NCBI GenBank assembly: GCA_018268415.1
Contig: JAFDWO010000143.1
Coordinates: 1-58,907, forward strand
Length of the DNA stretch: 58,907 bases
From: Actinomycetota bacterium
GTDB taxonomy: Bacteria; Actinomycetota; Thermoleophilia; Solirubrobacterales; 70-9
Direction of reading: 5' to 3'
The notes below the pieces were generated by a model. That model ran no database searches, was not told where the DNA came from, and saw only the letters and a program-made list of their open reading frames with translations. Both the position numbers and the translations under genes were made by a program. Positions 19,164 through 26,110 of this stretch are shown in pieces; position 1 is the stretch's first letter; each line of letters opens with the position of its first letter.

Positions 19164-20051
19164 TTAGTCGCTGGACGCCGCGAGGCGCCGCTCGATCACG
19201 TGGCGCGCCGGATCGAAGCCGCGGAGTGGCACGTCAGCCGGGTAGTCGACGAGTGCGCCGGCCGGGATCAGGCCGACCAGCTCCGCCTCGACCGGCCGCG
19301 CGCCGAGCGGCGCCGCCAGCCGCCGCACCTCCGCCACCACGGCGGCGAGCGGCGTCCTCAGCGGGTCGTGGACGTTGGTCGAGACCTGCGCCCGCCCACT
19401 GGACAACAGCACGCCGATCGCCCGCACGCCGGGCATCCCTCCCCCGTCCTCGCGCAGCGCGGCGGCAACCGCCCGCGCCGCGCTGAGGTCGGCTCCTTCC
19501 AGCTCCACGTTGAACGCCGCCAGCGGCGGGCGCGCGGTGACCAGGGTGGCCCCACCGCGCGGGTGCGGCAGCTGCGGGCCGAGGTCGGGGCGCAGCTCGC
19601 CCCGCTCCATCCGCAACCAGAGTTCGGCAAGTCCGCTGGCCCGGAAATAGGCGCGCTCGGCGCGGGCAGGCGCGCGGGCCAGCTCGCCATAGAGGAAGAC
19701 CGGCACCCCGATGCCGGCAATCTGCCCGGCGACCGCGAGCGCCTCGGTGCGGGCGGCCTCCCGGTCCTCCTCGCGCAGCCAGACGATCGGGCAGACGTCG
19801 AGCGCGCCGACCGCCGGGTGGGCGCCGGAGTAGGAGGACATGTCGATCGCCTCCAACGCCTCCTCGGCGCCCGCCAGGAGCGACTCGGCAAGCGCGCCGG
19901 GCTCGCCCGCGATGGTGAAGACGCTGCGCCCGTGGTCGGCGTCGGTGTGGACGTCGAGGACCGTGACCGAGCGCCCGAACGCCTCGTGGAACCGGCGCAG
20001 CACCGCCGCGCCCGCCACCGAGACGTTGGGGACGGCGAGCAGGGTCGGCAT
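19164..20051 (-). CDS. Glutamate formimidoyltransferase-like protein (FtcD N-terminal family)
   Basis: The 295-aa protein matches the formiminotransferase domain: VPNVSVA at the start, HTDADHGRSVFTIAG, the SGAHPAVGALDVCPIVWL segment with its catalytic-type histidine, GPQLPHPRGGATLVTARPPLAAFNVEL and STNVHDP. The domain transfers a formimino group from formiminoglutamate to tetrahydrofolate in histidine degradation. No cyclodeaminase domain or hut genes are near, so a different one-carbon role is possible. It is 10 bp from the M29-type peptidase gene in the same direction. Confidence 0.8.
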   Translation of the reverse strand: MPTLLAVPNVSVAGAAVLRRFHEAFGRSVTVLDVHTDADHGRSVFTIAGEPGALAESLLAGAEEALEAIDMSSYSGAHPAVGALDVCPIVWLREEDREAARTEALAVAGQIAGIGVPVFLYGELARAPARAERAYFRASGLAELWLRMERGELRPDLGPQLPHPRGGATLVTARPPLAAFNVELEGADLSAARAVAAALREDGGGMPGVRAIGVLLSSGRAQVSTNVHDPLRTPLAAVVAEVRRLAAPLGARPVEAELVGLIPAGALVDYPADVPLRGFDPARHVIERRLAASSD

Positions 20052-20061
20052 GGTCAGCGGG

Positions 20062-21018
20062 TCAGATCAGCAGCTCGCCGCCGCCGAGGATCGCCTCGCC
20101 GTCGATCTCGACCACCGGTTCCTTGACCACGACGTCGAGGTGGACGGGGACCTGCACGGTGCCACCGATCCCGGCCGACGCGCCGAAGGCGACGTGGGCG
20201 GTGCCGAAGATCTTCTCGTCCTCGAGGATGTTGCCGGTGAGGATCGCCTCCTCGTTGGTGCCGATCCCGAGCTCGGCGACGTTCGTGCCGTCGGGTCCGT
20301 GCGGGGTCAGCAGTTCCATCAGCCGGGCGCCCTCGTCGCCGGTCGCACCGACCAGGTGGCCGCCCTTGACGGTCAGCCGGACCGGCGAGCCGACCAGGCC
20401 GATCGCGGCGATCGAGCCGTCGACCACAAGCGTGCCCTCGGCGGTCCCTTCGACCGGGGCGATGAACCCCTCGCCGCAGGGCAGGTTCCCGAATGCGCCC
20501 TTGCCCGAGAGTTCGCCCGCGTCGACGATCCCCTCACGCCCCTCGATCGAGAACCGCAGGTCACTGCCGTTCTCGTCGGTGATCCGCACCTGTGATCCCC
20601 GGTTCATCAGGTTGACGATCGCCCAGCCGCGCCGCCGCATCTCGTCGAGATCGCCGTTCATCAGCCGCGCCAGCATCTCTTCGGTCACCCCGGGCAGCGT
20701 CGCGATCCGCACGCCCGCTTCGCTCGCTGCCTTCCGCGCCGCGGTGTGCGACAACGACTGGATCGTCGGCGCCAGCACCACGTCCGCCGCGGCCATCGCG
20801 GCGGCGACCGGCCGCGGCGGCTCGGCCGCGTGCGTCTCGCGCTCGGAGATCACCGCCAGCGTCGCGTCGGCGCCGTCGCCCTGCGCCTCGATCCGCATCA
20901 GCGCCCCGATCTCTTCGGTCACCGGATTGCAGATGACCAGCACCTCCTCGCCCGCACTCACGCCCATGCACTGCCGGATCACCGTCCGCACCGCGCTGTC
21001 GAGGTCTGCTCCGGCCAC
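20062..21018 (-). CDS. M29-type aminopeptidase (thermophilic aminopeptidase-like)
   Basis: The 318-aa protein carries the late M29-like block ELGIGTNEEAILTGNI, EDEKIFGTAHVAFG, GIGGTVQVPVHLD and KEPVVEIDG, which holds the metal-binding Glu and His residues. Its N-terminal half is shorter than classical M29 enzymes (about 410 aa), as in the short leucyl aminopeptidase group. The start is GTG at 21018; TAGGCT lies 6 nt upstream, suggesting a leaderless mRNA. The exact substrate is unknown. Confidence 0.75.
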   Translation of the reverse strand: MAGADLDSAVRTVIRQCMGVSAGEEVLVICNPVTEEIGALMRIEAQGDGADATLAVISERETHAAEPPRPVAAAMAAADVVLAPTIQSLSHTAARKAASEAGVRIATLPGVTEEMLARLMNGDLDEMRRRGWAIVNLMNRGSQVRITDENGSDLRFSIEGREGIVDAGELSGKGAFGNLPCGEGFIAPVEGTAEGTLVVDGSIAAIGLVGSPVRLTVKGGHLVGATGDEGARLMELLTPHGPDGTNVAELGIGTNEEAILTGNILEDEKIFGTAHVAFGASAGIGGTVQVPVHLDVVVKEPVVEIDGEAILGGGELLI

Positions 21019-21024
21019 GATCCC

Positions 21025-21030
21025 AGCCTA
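21025..21030 (-). promoter_or_regulatory. Leaderless-type -10 box of the M29 gene
   Basis: TAGGCT on the minus strand lies 6 nt before the GTG start. It overlaps the stop of the upstream small membrane protein gene. Confidence 0.35.
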
Positions 21031-21255
21031 GCCACCCGGGTCGTCGTCATGCCGATGCCGCACCGACCAGGCCATCAGCCACACCAACCCGACCAGCACG
21101 ATCCCGAACCCGATGAACGGCGGCAGCCACCCTTTGTGCTGCCCGATCCCGAGCGCCAGCACCACCCCCGCATCGGCCACCAGCAGCGCCCCCACGAGCA
21201 CCGGCCGCAACGCCGCAAACCCCACGGTTCCGACCTCTCGCGACCCTCGTGCCAT
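21028..21255 (-). CDS. Small two-pass membrane protein, unknown function
   Basis: The 75-aa protein has two hydrophobic segments, RPVLVGALLVADAGVVLALGI and PFIGFGIVLVGLVWLMAWSV, joined by a short HKGW loop, and ends in a charged tail RHRHDDDPGG. No family is recognised. It lies 9 bp upstream of the M29 gene on the same strand and is divergent from the tRNA-Met gene 35 bp away. Coding is supported by the clean TM pattern and gene packing only. Confidence 0.55.
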   Translation of the reverse strand: MARGSREVGTVGFAALRPVLVGALLVADAGVVLALGIGQHKGWLPPFIGFGIVLVGLVWLMAWSVRHRHDDDPGG

Positions 21256-21290
21256 GTCCCAAGCATCGCACCGCTATCCTGCGCTCCCCC

Positions 21291-21364
21291 GCCGGAGTAG
21301 CTCAGCTGGTTAGAGCAGCGGAATCATAATCCGCGTGTCGGGGGTTCGAGTCCCTCCTCCGGCA
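21291..21364 (+). tRNA. tRNA-Met (CAU)
   Basis: A 74-nt cloverleaf: 7-bp acceptor (21291-21297 with 21357-21363), D arm GCTC/GAGC, anticodon stem GCGGA/TCCGC with loop ATCATAA (anticodon CAT), T arm with TTCGAGT, discriminator A; CCA is not encoded. A CAU anticodon can also be a lysidine-modified tRNA-Ile, which sequence alone does not exclude. Its 3' half (21323-21366) is the attachment site of the adjacent integrated element. Confidence 0.93.
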
Positions 21365-21366
21365 TC
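21323..21366 (+). repeat. attL: 44-bp direct repeat in the 3' half of tRNA-Met
   Basis: The 44 bp from the anticodon loop to just past the tRNA end are repeated exactly at 33210-33253, and the match stops sharply on both sides. This is the classical footprint of a tyrosine integrase using a tRNA anticodon/T-arm region. The element between the copies measures 11,887 bp. Confidence 0.93.
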
Positions 21367-21482
21367 AGGTGTAGAGCCAAGTTCACCCGCTCCGACACCG
21401 ACCGACACACCAAATGGGCAACGGATAGGGCAACACCCTGGGTCACAGGGCTCCTACGGCTTTTGCCCAGGCGTTCCGGGGC

Positions 21483-21779
21483 TCAGGGTCGCCGGAAGAT
21501 CGAGTGAGTGCCGACGCGGCGCCAGATGATGTGCGCCTGGCCCGGGTGAACCTCATCGCCGTATTCGAAGGTGGCCCGCCCATCCGGCGCCCAGCTCATC
21601 TCCCAGATGTTCGTGTGCCCCTGCATCCGCTTGACCCGGAGGCGAGGGTGGAAGGACGGCGGCGACTTCTGAAGGTCGGCGATGAACTGCTTGAGCGCCG
21701 CCAAGAACTGTCGCTGCTGCTGCCGAGTCAGGCTCTGCCAATCGCGCCGGAAGGACGCGAGGACGCTACGAGTCGGCAT
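21483..21779 (-). CDS. RelE/HigB-like toxin of a toxin-antitoxin pair
   Basis: The 98-aa basic protein has the RelE/ParE-superfamily pattern: an N-terminal helical hairpin (FRRDWQSLTRQQQRQFLAAL), then strands PRLRVKRMQGHTNIWEMSW, DGRATFEYGD and AHIIWRRVGTHSIF. Related toxins cut mRNA on the ribosome. It is encoded after, and overlaps by 14 bp, a small acidic partner. It is the first element gene inside attL, a usual place for a stabilising module. Confidence 0.75.
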   Translation of the reverse strand: MPTRSVLASFRRDWQSLTRQQQRQFLAALKQFIADLQKSPPSFHPRLRVKRMQGHTNIWEMSWAPDGRATFEYGDEVHPGQAHIIWRRVGTHSIFRRP

Positions 21780-22023
21780 CGAGGGGCTTCATGTCGGCTT
21801 CCAACGCCCCAAGGAATTCCTCGTCGCTCTCATAAGTAGTTGCGCGGCCGGCGGCAAGGTCCTCGTCCGCCTCCCGCTCTTTCGCCTGCCACTCGCGGGT
21901 CCAGAACCAGGCCTGCTCCGGGTCGATCCGTCCGTCCGTGATCTCCTCAAGAAGGATCGCGGCGCCGTCGACGGCGCCTTCAGGAAGACGGTCGACAAGC
22001 TCGTGAAGGTCGGCCTTCGTCAT
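21766..22023 (-). CDS. Antitoxin partner of the RelE-like toxin
   Basis: The 85-aa acidic protein (TKADLHELVDRLPEGAVDGA at the start, ending in EEFLGALEADMKPLDADS) is translated just before the toxin and overlaps it by 14 bp. Acidic, helix-rich antitoxins of this size typically bind and cover the toxin active site and repress their own promoter. No clear DNA-binding motif is visible, so repression is uncertain. The assignment rests on size, charge and operon position. Confidence 0.65.
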   Translation of the reverse strand: MTKADLHELVDRLPEGAVDGAAILLEEITDGRIDPEQAWFWTREWQAKEREADEDLAAGRATTYESDEEFLGALEADMKPLDADS

Positions 22024-22144
22024 AACCCAATTCTAGAGCGCTTCGGGCTACAACAAGTCCGGCCATGCCGCCTGCGGACTCCTCCAACTAGCGCAGCGCC
22101 CTGCGGTCCCCGACCGAGTCTCCAGAGGACGACGCGTCAAGCGT

Positions 22145-23557
22145 TCATCCTGTCTCCGGAAGGCTCTCTCTCAGCTTCTCTAGCTCTTCATCGGTAAGCG
22201 CTGCCCCGAACTCAGCGACCAGCAAGACCATCGTGCGCAGCGGGATCGAGGCATCCGCGCGCATGACATCGCGCGAAAAGTCAACGTGAGCCCTAAGGTC
22301 GGTTCCTGGCACTTTCAGATCGAGCCATTGCAGGCGGGCCGACTGCCAGCTTGGCTCATTTTTGATGAAAGGCCCCAATTTTTCGGCCAGCGTGGCCGTT
22401 GCCGTGGCGCGTAACTCGTGCGAAATTTGCTCATCGGGAGTCACGATTCCGGCGCCCAACACGAAACCGCGATCAAGCGCCTCAATTCGCCCGCGGGCAT
22501 CAGGAAGGGAGTCCGGCTTTTTGACGTTGCCCCACTTCCGGCCGCTGTCCGTGAAGAAGGCCTCCCGTCGGACGAGGTTGACGGCAAACGCATACCGTCC
22601 GTAGGACCAATCGTAGGCGCCAGTCATGGAGTCGGAATCGAGCGCAGGAAAGTACGCGTATTGAGCCGTCCAGTAAGTCAATGCGGCGCGCACCAAGTCG
22701 TTAACCAGAGCGCCAGTCGCGGCCCGACCGATATTCGCCAATTCGCTACCCAGCGCGGTCAAGCTGATGGATTCGGCGATGGCGTTCCATTGATCGTGTT
22801 CCACCGACTCCCCGCCGTCCACAAGTGACGCGACAAGTTCAGCGATCTCGCGAGGCCCCCGATCGTTCAACTGCCAATCCTCACGCCCGGGAAAGGCATC
22901 TGCATCATGGCCCGCGGCCACCCACTTGGCGCGAAGGTCAGTCTCTAGGTCGAGCGATGCGACACGATCCAAAAACTGCTCAACTGCGTCAAGAGCGCTT
23001 CTGAGTGGGGCGGGGTCTGCGCTCTCCGCCGCATCGCTCGCCTCCCTCCACGAGCGCATGATGGAGTCAGCCGCCGATCCATCAAGTAGGCCATGCCCGC
23101 CCACCACAACCTGGCGAGTCGCCTTCTTTGCTTCGGCTTCTGCGTCAACGCCACTCTCAAGTCGGTCGACGGCGGTGACCTCGCTGACCAGAACCTGCTC
23201 TCGCCCTCCTTGGGCCAGAGCCTGACCCAGATCGAAATCCAGGTTGCCGTTTGAAGTCGCAGCGACCCCATCGACAAGATCGAGGAAAAACGGTCGTTCC
23301 TCGGCTAGATAGCCGAGGTCTTCGTCGAATGAAGGGTCCTTCACGTCGAGGCGGAGGTAAACCGGTCGATCTTCGCCCTCTCGCCATTTCACCACCAGGT
23401 CGGGAACCCAGGAGTGATTGAAATACCCGGTGCGTTTGATGGCAGCGCCGGGAGAAAGCTCATCCAGTCGCCGCGCCACCGCTTCTTGAATCCGCTGCTG
23501 GCTCTCTTCCGGCGCCTTGATCCCGAGCGCGTCGTGGATGGTCTCGGCAAGACTCAC
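22145..23557 (-). CDS. PD-(D/E)XK-like protein, second gene of a putative defence cassette
   Basis: A 470-aa protein of unrecognised family. The N-terminal region shows a textbook-spaced PD...(D/E)XK pattern: P52-D53 (SWVPDLVVKW) and D71-V72-K73 (LRLDVKD), followed by FDEDLGYLAEERPFFLDL. The remaining 380 residues are mainly helical with no family I can name. The GTG start at 23557 overlaps the upstream stop (GTGA), so the pair is translationally coupled; an ATG ten codons earlier is less likely. Codon use and base composition are visibly less GC-biased than in chromosomal neighbours, consistent with transfer. A restriction-like or anti-phage role is inference from motifs and from location inside a mobile element. 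Confidence 0.65.
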   Translation of the reverse strand: MSLAETIHDALGIKAPEESQQRIQEAVARRLDELSPGAAIKRTGYFNHSWVPDLVVKWREGEDRPVYLRLDVKDPSFDEDLGYLAEERPFFLDLVDGVAATSNGNLDFDLGQALAQGGREQVLVSEVTAVDRLESGVDAEAEAKKATRQVVVGGHGLLDGSAADSIMRSWREASDAAESADPAPLRSALDAVEQFLDRVASLDLETDLRAKWVAAGHDADAFPGREDWQLNDRGPREIAELVASLVDGGESVEHDQWNAIAESISLTALGSELANIGRAATGALVNDLVRAALTYWTAQYAYFPALDSDSMTGAYDWSYGRYAFAVNLVRREAFFTDSGRKWGNVKKPDSLPDARGRIEALDRGFVLGAGIVTPDEQISHELRATATATLAEKLGPFIKNEPSWQSARLQWLDLKVPGTDLRAHVDFSRDVMRADASIPLRTMVLLVAEFGAALTDEELEKLRESLPETG

Positions 23558-24138
23558 TTGGCTTCCTCTCGTTTTGCCGCTACCCAACTTCGCATCATCC
23601 GCCCCAACGTCATGTCCTCCTGTCGATCCGAGACTACCCAGACCCAGAAGCGCTCCAGCAAGGCATCTACGGTCTCAGCGTCTACTTCGTGATCGGGCGG
23701 AAGAATTTGGGGACCCGCATTTTCGATGGCCGCCGTAACAGCTTCTTTCGAAGTTACCTCGCGGAAGCCGGTCCCCTTCCAGGGGCAGGTCGTTGCCCAC
23801 ATGAAGTTGTTTTCTGGGTCGTCCTGCAAGTCGCCGCGGACGCGGAGGGTCGCGCTGTATGCCTGAGCAAGAAAGGCCTCGAATTGACTTGACTGATTCC
23901 CCGCATCTTTCACGGCTTTGACCTCTATGTAGATCTGCGGCCCAGGAAGGTCACCGTCGTCGAAGACGTTGCCCTGGAGGTCGTATTGCTTCTTCTCGCC
24001 CGGAACAAGCATCGGCAACGAAGCCCGTGAGCCACTGCTGTAGGCGTCATACGGCAGCCGAAACCGCATGGTTCCCTCAAGCAGGCGACGCACGCGCATC
24101 ACTCCCTCTCTCCCCGTCTCATGCTGGGCCTCCGGCAT
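23554..24138 (-). CDS. PD-(D/E)XK (RecB-like) nuclease-fold protein, first gene of the cassette
   Basis: A 194-aa protein with a RecB-like nuclease core: helix-1 glutamate E11 (GREGVMRVRRLLEG), D53 (KKQYDLQGN), E72-V73-K74 (IYIEVKAVKD) and a following helix with Gln and Tyr (QFEAFLAQAYSA). Mg-dependent DNA cleavage is the usual activity of this fold. The start at 24138 keeps E11; an ATG at 24099 with a GGGAG run before it would remove it. It overlaps the next gene by 4 bp and is transcribed away from a small HTH gene. A 26-bp palindrome lies 42 bp upstream. The protein family itself is not recognised. Confidence 0.65.
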   Translation of the reverse strand: MPEAQHETGREGVMRVRRLLEGTMRFRLPYDAYSSGSRASLPMLVPGEKKQYDLQGNVFDDGDLPGPQIYIEVKAVKDAGNQSSQFEAFLAQAYSATLRVRGDLQDDPENNFMWATTCPWKGTGFREVTSKEAVTAAIENAGPQILPPDHEVDAETVDALLERFWVWVVSDRQEDMTLGRMMRSWVAAKREEAK

Positions 24139-24179
24139 GGAGCGGCCAGCCTAGCGGGAGGCATGGACATCTGGGTACC

Positions 24180-24205
24180 GACCCGTCCCACCTGTGGAAC
24201 GGGTC
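24180..24205. promoter_or_regulatory. 26-bp near-perfect palindrome upstream of the nuclease cassette (candidate operator)
   Basis: Arms GACCCGT and ACGGGTC enclose inner arms CCAC and GTGG; 12 of the 13 position pairs match, counting the central CT as spacer. It lies between the cassette (start 24138, minus) and the divergent HTH gene (24384, plus), where a repressor or control-protein site would be expected. Confidence 0.5.
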
Positions 24206-24351
24206 AACCTGGGGGCCGTTACGTCGGTGACACGTCCCGCGGTGCACAAGGCAAACGTGATGTGAGTCGGCAGAGTCGGGCGTGGACCCGGCGCCCAGGC
24301 TCGGAACGTTCGGACTCTCCACCCGCGCCGGTGCGATCAGATTTCCTGATT

Positions 24352-24381
24352 CCGCCTAGACCGAGGCGGATAAGGTCCGCC
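24352..24381 (+). promoter_or_regulatory. Leaderless promoter and triple inverted motif of the 66-aa HTH gene
   Basis: TAAGGT (24371-24376) lies exactly 7 nt before the ATG at 24384. Around it are three alternating copies of one hexamer: CCGCCT (24352-24357), AGGCGG (24364-24369) and TCCGCC (24376-24381). The middle copy can pair with either neighbour. This suggests an autoregulatory operator over the -10 box or competing hairpins. Confidence 0.5.
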
Positions 24382-24383
24382 GA

Positions 24384-24584
24384 ATGTCGAGCGAACCGAA
24401 GATGTCCTTGCGCGCTTCCGTCCGCGCCGCTCAGGAGCGGTACGAAGCGGACATCGAGGCGGCGCGTCAAGGTCGGCGCGAGGCCTTCGCGAAGGCACAA
24501 CGGGAAGGCCTGTCGCTCCGCGAGATCGCCGAAGAGGTCGGCCTGCACACTAGCCGGATCGGCCAGATCATCGAAGGCAAATAG
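24384..24584 (+). CDS. Small helix-turn-helix protein (control-protein-like)
   Basis: The 66-aa protein has a charged N-terminal helix (QERYEADIEAARQGRREAFA) and a C-terminal HTH, GLSLREIAEEVGLHTSRIGQ. It is divergent from the nuclease cassette 245 bp away, and operator-like palindromes lie between them. By analogy with restriction-modification C proteins it may time expression of the cassette when the element enters a new cell; this is inference. The ATG is placed by the TAAGGT box 7 nt upstream. Confidence 0.7.
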   Translation: MSSEPKMSLRASVRAAQERYEADIEAARQGRREAFAKAQREGLSLREIAEEVGLHTSRIGQIIEGK

Positions 24585-24589
24585 CGAGC

Positions 24590-24608
24590 CTTCTAGATTT
24601 TCTAGAAG
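24590..24608 (+). terminator. Hairpin just after the HTH gene
   Basis: CTTCTAG (24590-24596) pairs with CTAGAAG (24602-24608) around ATTTT, 5 bp after the stop codon. It could terminate the short HTH transcript, although only a short T-run lies in the loop. Confidence 0.4.
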
Positions 24609-24642
24609 CTAGTTGCTACTCTCGGGCACGCAGACAAAAAGC

Positions 24643-24671
24643 GCCCCCGCGACGCTGGAACGTCCGGGGGC
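24643..24671. terminator. Strong GC hairpin before the wHTH-XRE-relaxase genes
   Basis: Bases 24643-24649 and 24651-24654 pair with 24665-24671 and 24661-24664, an 11-bp stem with one bulged C and a 6-nt loop. An AAAAA run lies just left of it, so read on the minus strand the hairpin is followed by TTTTT and looks like an intrinsic terminator for leftward transcripts. On the plus strand it would be a structured leader of the gene at 24695. Confidence 0.5.
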
Positions 24672-24694
24672 ATGGCACAGGAGGGTGAACTCCC

Positions 24695-25003
24695 ATGCAC
24701 GACCAAGATAGTTCCGCGCGCCCGGCCCCGGCACCTCGACCGAAACGCGATCCCCAGGTTGCATATGACGAGGAGCAGGCATGGGTCCTCGACCAGCTGC
24801 TCGACGAGTACCCGGCACTGATGACCTACGAGGAGGCACGCATCGCGCACGTCCGCGAAGGCGGCGACTGGCAGGAAAACGACGCCTTCGAAATCGCGGT
24901 ACGGGGACTCGGGTGGGCCGGCCTGATCCGACGACAGGGCGACCTGCTGGTCCCGGTCAGGCCCGCCCGTCAGATGGCGGCCCTCGGCTTCTCGATCGGC
25001 TGA
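24695..25003 (+). CDS. Small winged-helix-like protein
   Basis: The 102-aa protein has a disordered Pro-rich start, then a winged-helix-like pattern: QAWVLDQLLDEYPALMTYEE, AFEIAVRGLGWAGLIRRQG and DLLVPVRPARQ. Such proteins are common in actinobacterial mobile elements next to XRE regulators. The GAGGG before ATG is a good ribosome-binding site. Its stop shares one base with the next gene's start. DNA binding is likely but unproven. Confidence 0.6.
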   Translation: MHDQDSSARPAPAPRPKRDPQVAYDEEQAWVLDQLLDEYPALMTYEEARIAHVREGGDWQENDAFEIAVRGLGWAGLIRRQGDLLVPVRPARQMAALGFSIG

Positions 25004-25320
25004 TGGAGGACTTCGACGGTCGCGTGATGCGGCAGCTCGGTCGCCGCATCAAGCGACGACGCAATTTCCTCGACCTCTCCCAGGAAGCGCTCGCCGAACG
25101 CGCCGGCATCCACCGGACCCAGATCAGCTTCTACGAGAACGGCGAACGGATGCCGCTCACCTCCTCGTTGATCAAACTGGCGGCGGCGCTCGGGATCTCG
25201 GTCGGCCAGCTCGTCGTCGGGATCGACTGGGAGGTCATGGGTCCTCCACTCCGCGATCTCCACGAGGACGATCCGTGGGAGCCGAGACAGGGCGGCGAGG
25301 ATGCCACGGAAAAAGCGTGA
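25003..25320 (+). CDS. XRE-family transcriptional regulator 1
   Basis: The 105-aa protein contains a Cro/CI-type HTH: RQLGRRIKRRRNFLDLSQEA, LAERAGIHRTQISFYENGER and PLTSSLIKLAAALGISVGQL, followed by an acidic tail. It starts within the preceding stop (TGATG) and overlaps the next XRE gene by 20 bp, so three genes form one tight operon ahead of the relaxase. Likely role: control of element maintenance or transfer genes. Confidence 0.85.
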   Translation: MEDFDGRVMRQLGRRIKRRRNFLDLSQEALAERAGIHRTQISFYENGERMPLTSSLIKLAAALGISVGQLVVGIDWEVMGPPLRDLHEDDPWEPRQGGEDATEKA

Positions 25321-25627
25321 CCCCGCCGTGGCCGAGCGTTTCGGCCGGAACCTACGTCGCGTCCGCAGGCGCGAGGACCTGACCCAGGAAGGGGTGGCGA
25401 GGCGGGCCGGGCTGCACCGGACCGAGATCGGCAGGCTGGAGAACGGCGAGCGCGTCCCCCGGATCGACACGCTGGTCCGGTTGGCGGACTCGATGGTGGT
25501 CCCGCCGGGGGAACTGCTCGACGGGATCTCCTGGGTCCCGGCGCCCGAGGTTGTCGGAACCTTCGCGTTCGGCTCGATGTCGATCTCACCGATCCCAAGA
25601 TCAACATCAGAAGAGGCAGAGGACTGA
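25301..25627 (+). CDS. XRE-family transcriptional regulator 2
   Basis: The 108-aa protein has the HTH core RFGRNLRRVRRREDLTQEGV, ARRAGLHRTEIGRLENGERV and PRIDTLVRLADSMVVPPGEL. It is clearly similar to the preceding regulator (same HRT..I...ENGER pattern), so the two are probably a tandem duplication. They could bind as a heterodimer or compete for the same sites. It overlaps regulator 1 by 20 bp. A 483-bp non-coding stretch follows. Confidence 0.83.
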   Translation: MPRKKRDPAVAERFGRNLRRVRRREDLTQEGVARRAGLHRTEIGRLENGERVPRIDTLVRLADSMVVPPGELLDGISWVPAPEVVGTFAFGSMSISPIPRSTSEEAED

Positions 25628-26110
25628 GATACGAGAGAGGCAGCAGGAGAAGGTATCCAGCCAAGCCAAGGCAGGGAAGCAAGGCCAACCAGGAGTGAGC
25701 AGGCCCAGAACAATGCCAGGCAGCCGATACCCAGAGGTCAGCTCAGACAGCCAACAACAGAACCCCACACGCCCTATCACCCGGTGGTGATCGACACAGA
25801 GCGACGCACCCGCCTCCCGGCGCCGCGAGGCGACGACGGCGGCGAACTTCGACTGGATACGAACGCGGCCGACCGCGGACAACCGGGGCATGGCTTCCCG
25901 ATCCGACCCGGTACACCCGCCATCCCCACTGGCCAATGGAGGTATGGACGGTATTCGCTCGAACGGCCGCCCGGCTCCCCGGCCGGTGCAAACACGCCAC
26001 TCGCGGGTCAGTGGCGCCGTGGACCCGGTACTTCGACCCTCCCGACAGGCCGTCTCCGGCATGGAGAGCGTCCGCGACGGATTCCGGCCGGCCGGAGGAC
26101 ATACCGTCTG
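25628..26110. other. 483-bp gene-free leader of the relaxase gene (possible oriT region)
   Basis: The relaxase frame is open through this stretch from 25784, but the family N terminus starts at 26111, so I read it as non-coding. It holds a small inverted repeat (ATCACC at 25776-25781 with GGTGAT at 25786-25791) and scattered CCAT/ATGG and CCGG repeats. MobF elements usually place oriT beside the relaxase gene, but I cannot identify a nic site. Confidence 0.35.

Noticed and set aside
25784..26110. N-terminal 109-residue extension of the relaxase
   Set aside because: TrwC proteins begin at the MLSIGKL motif, and the catalytic tyrosines must be near the N terminus; the extension is a chance open frame.
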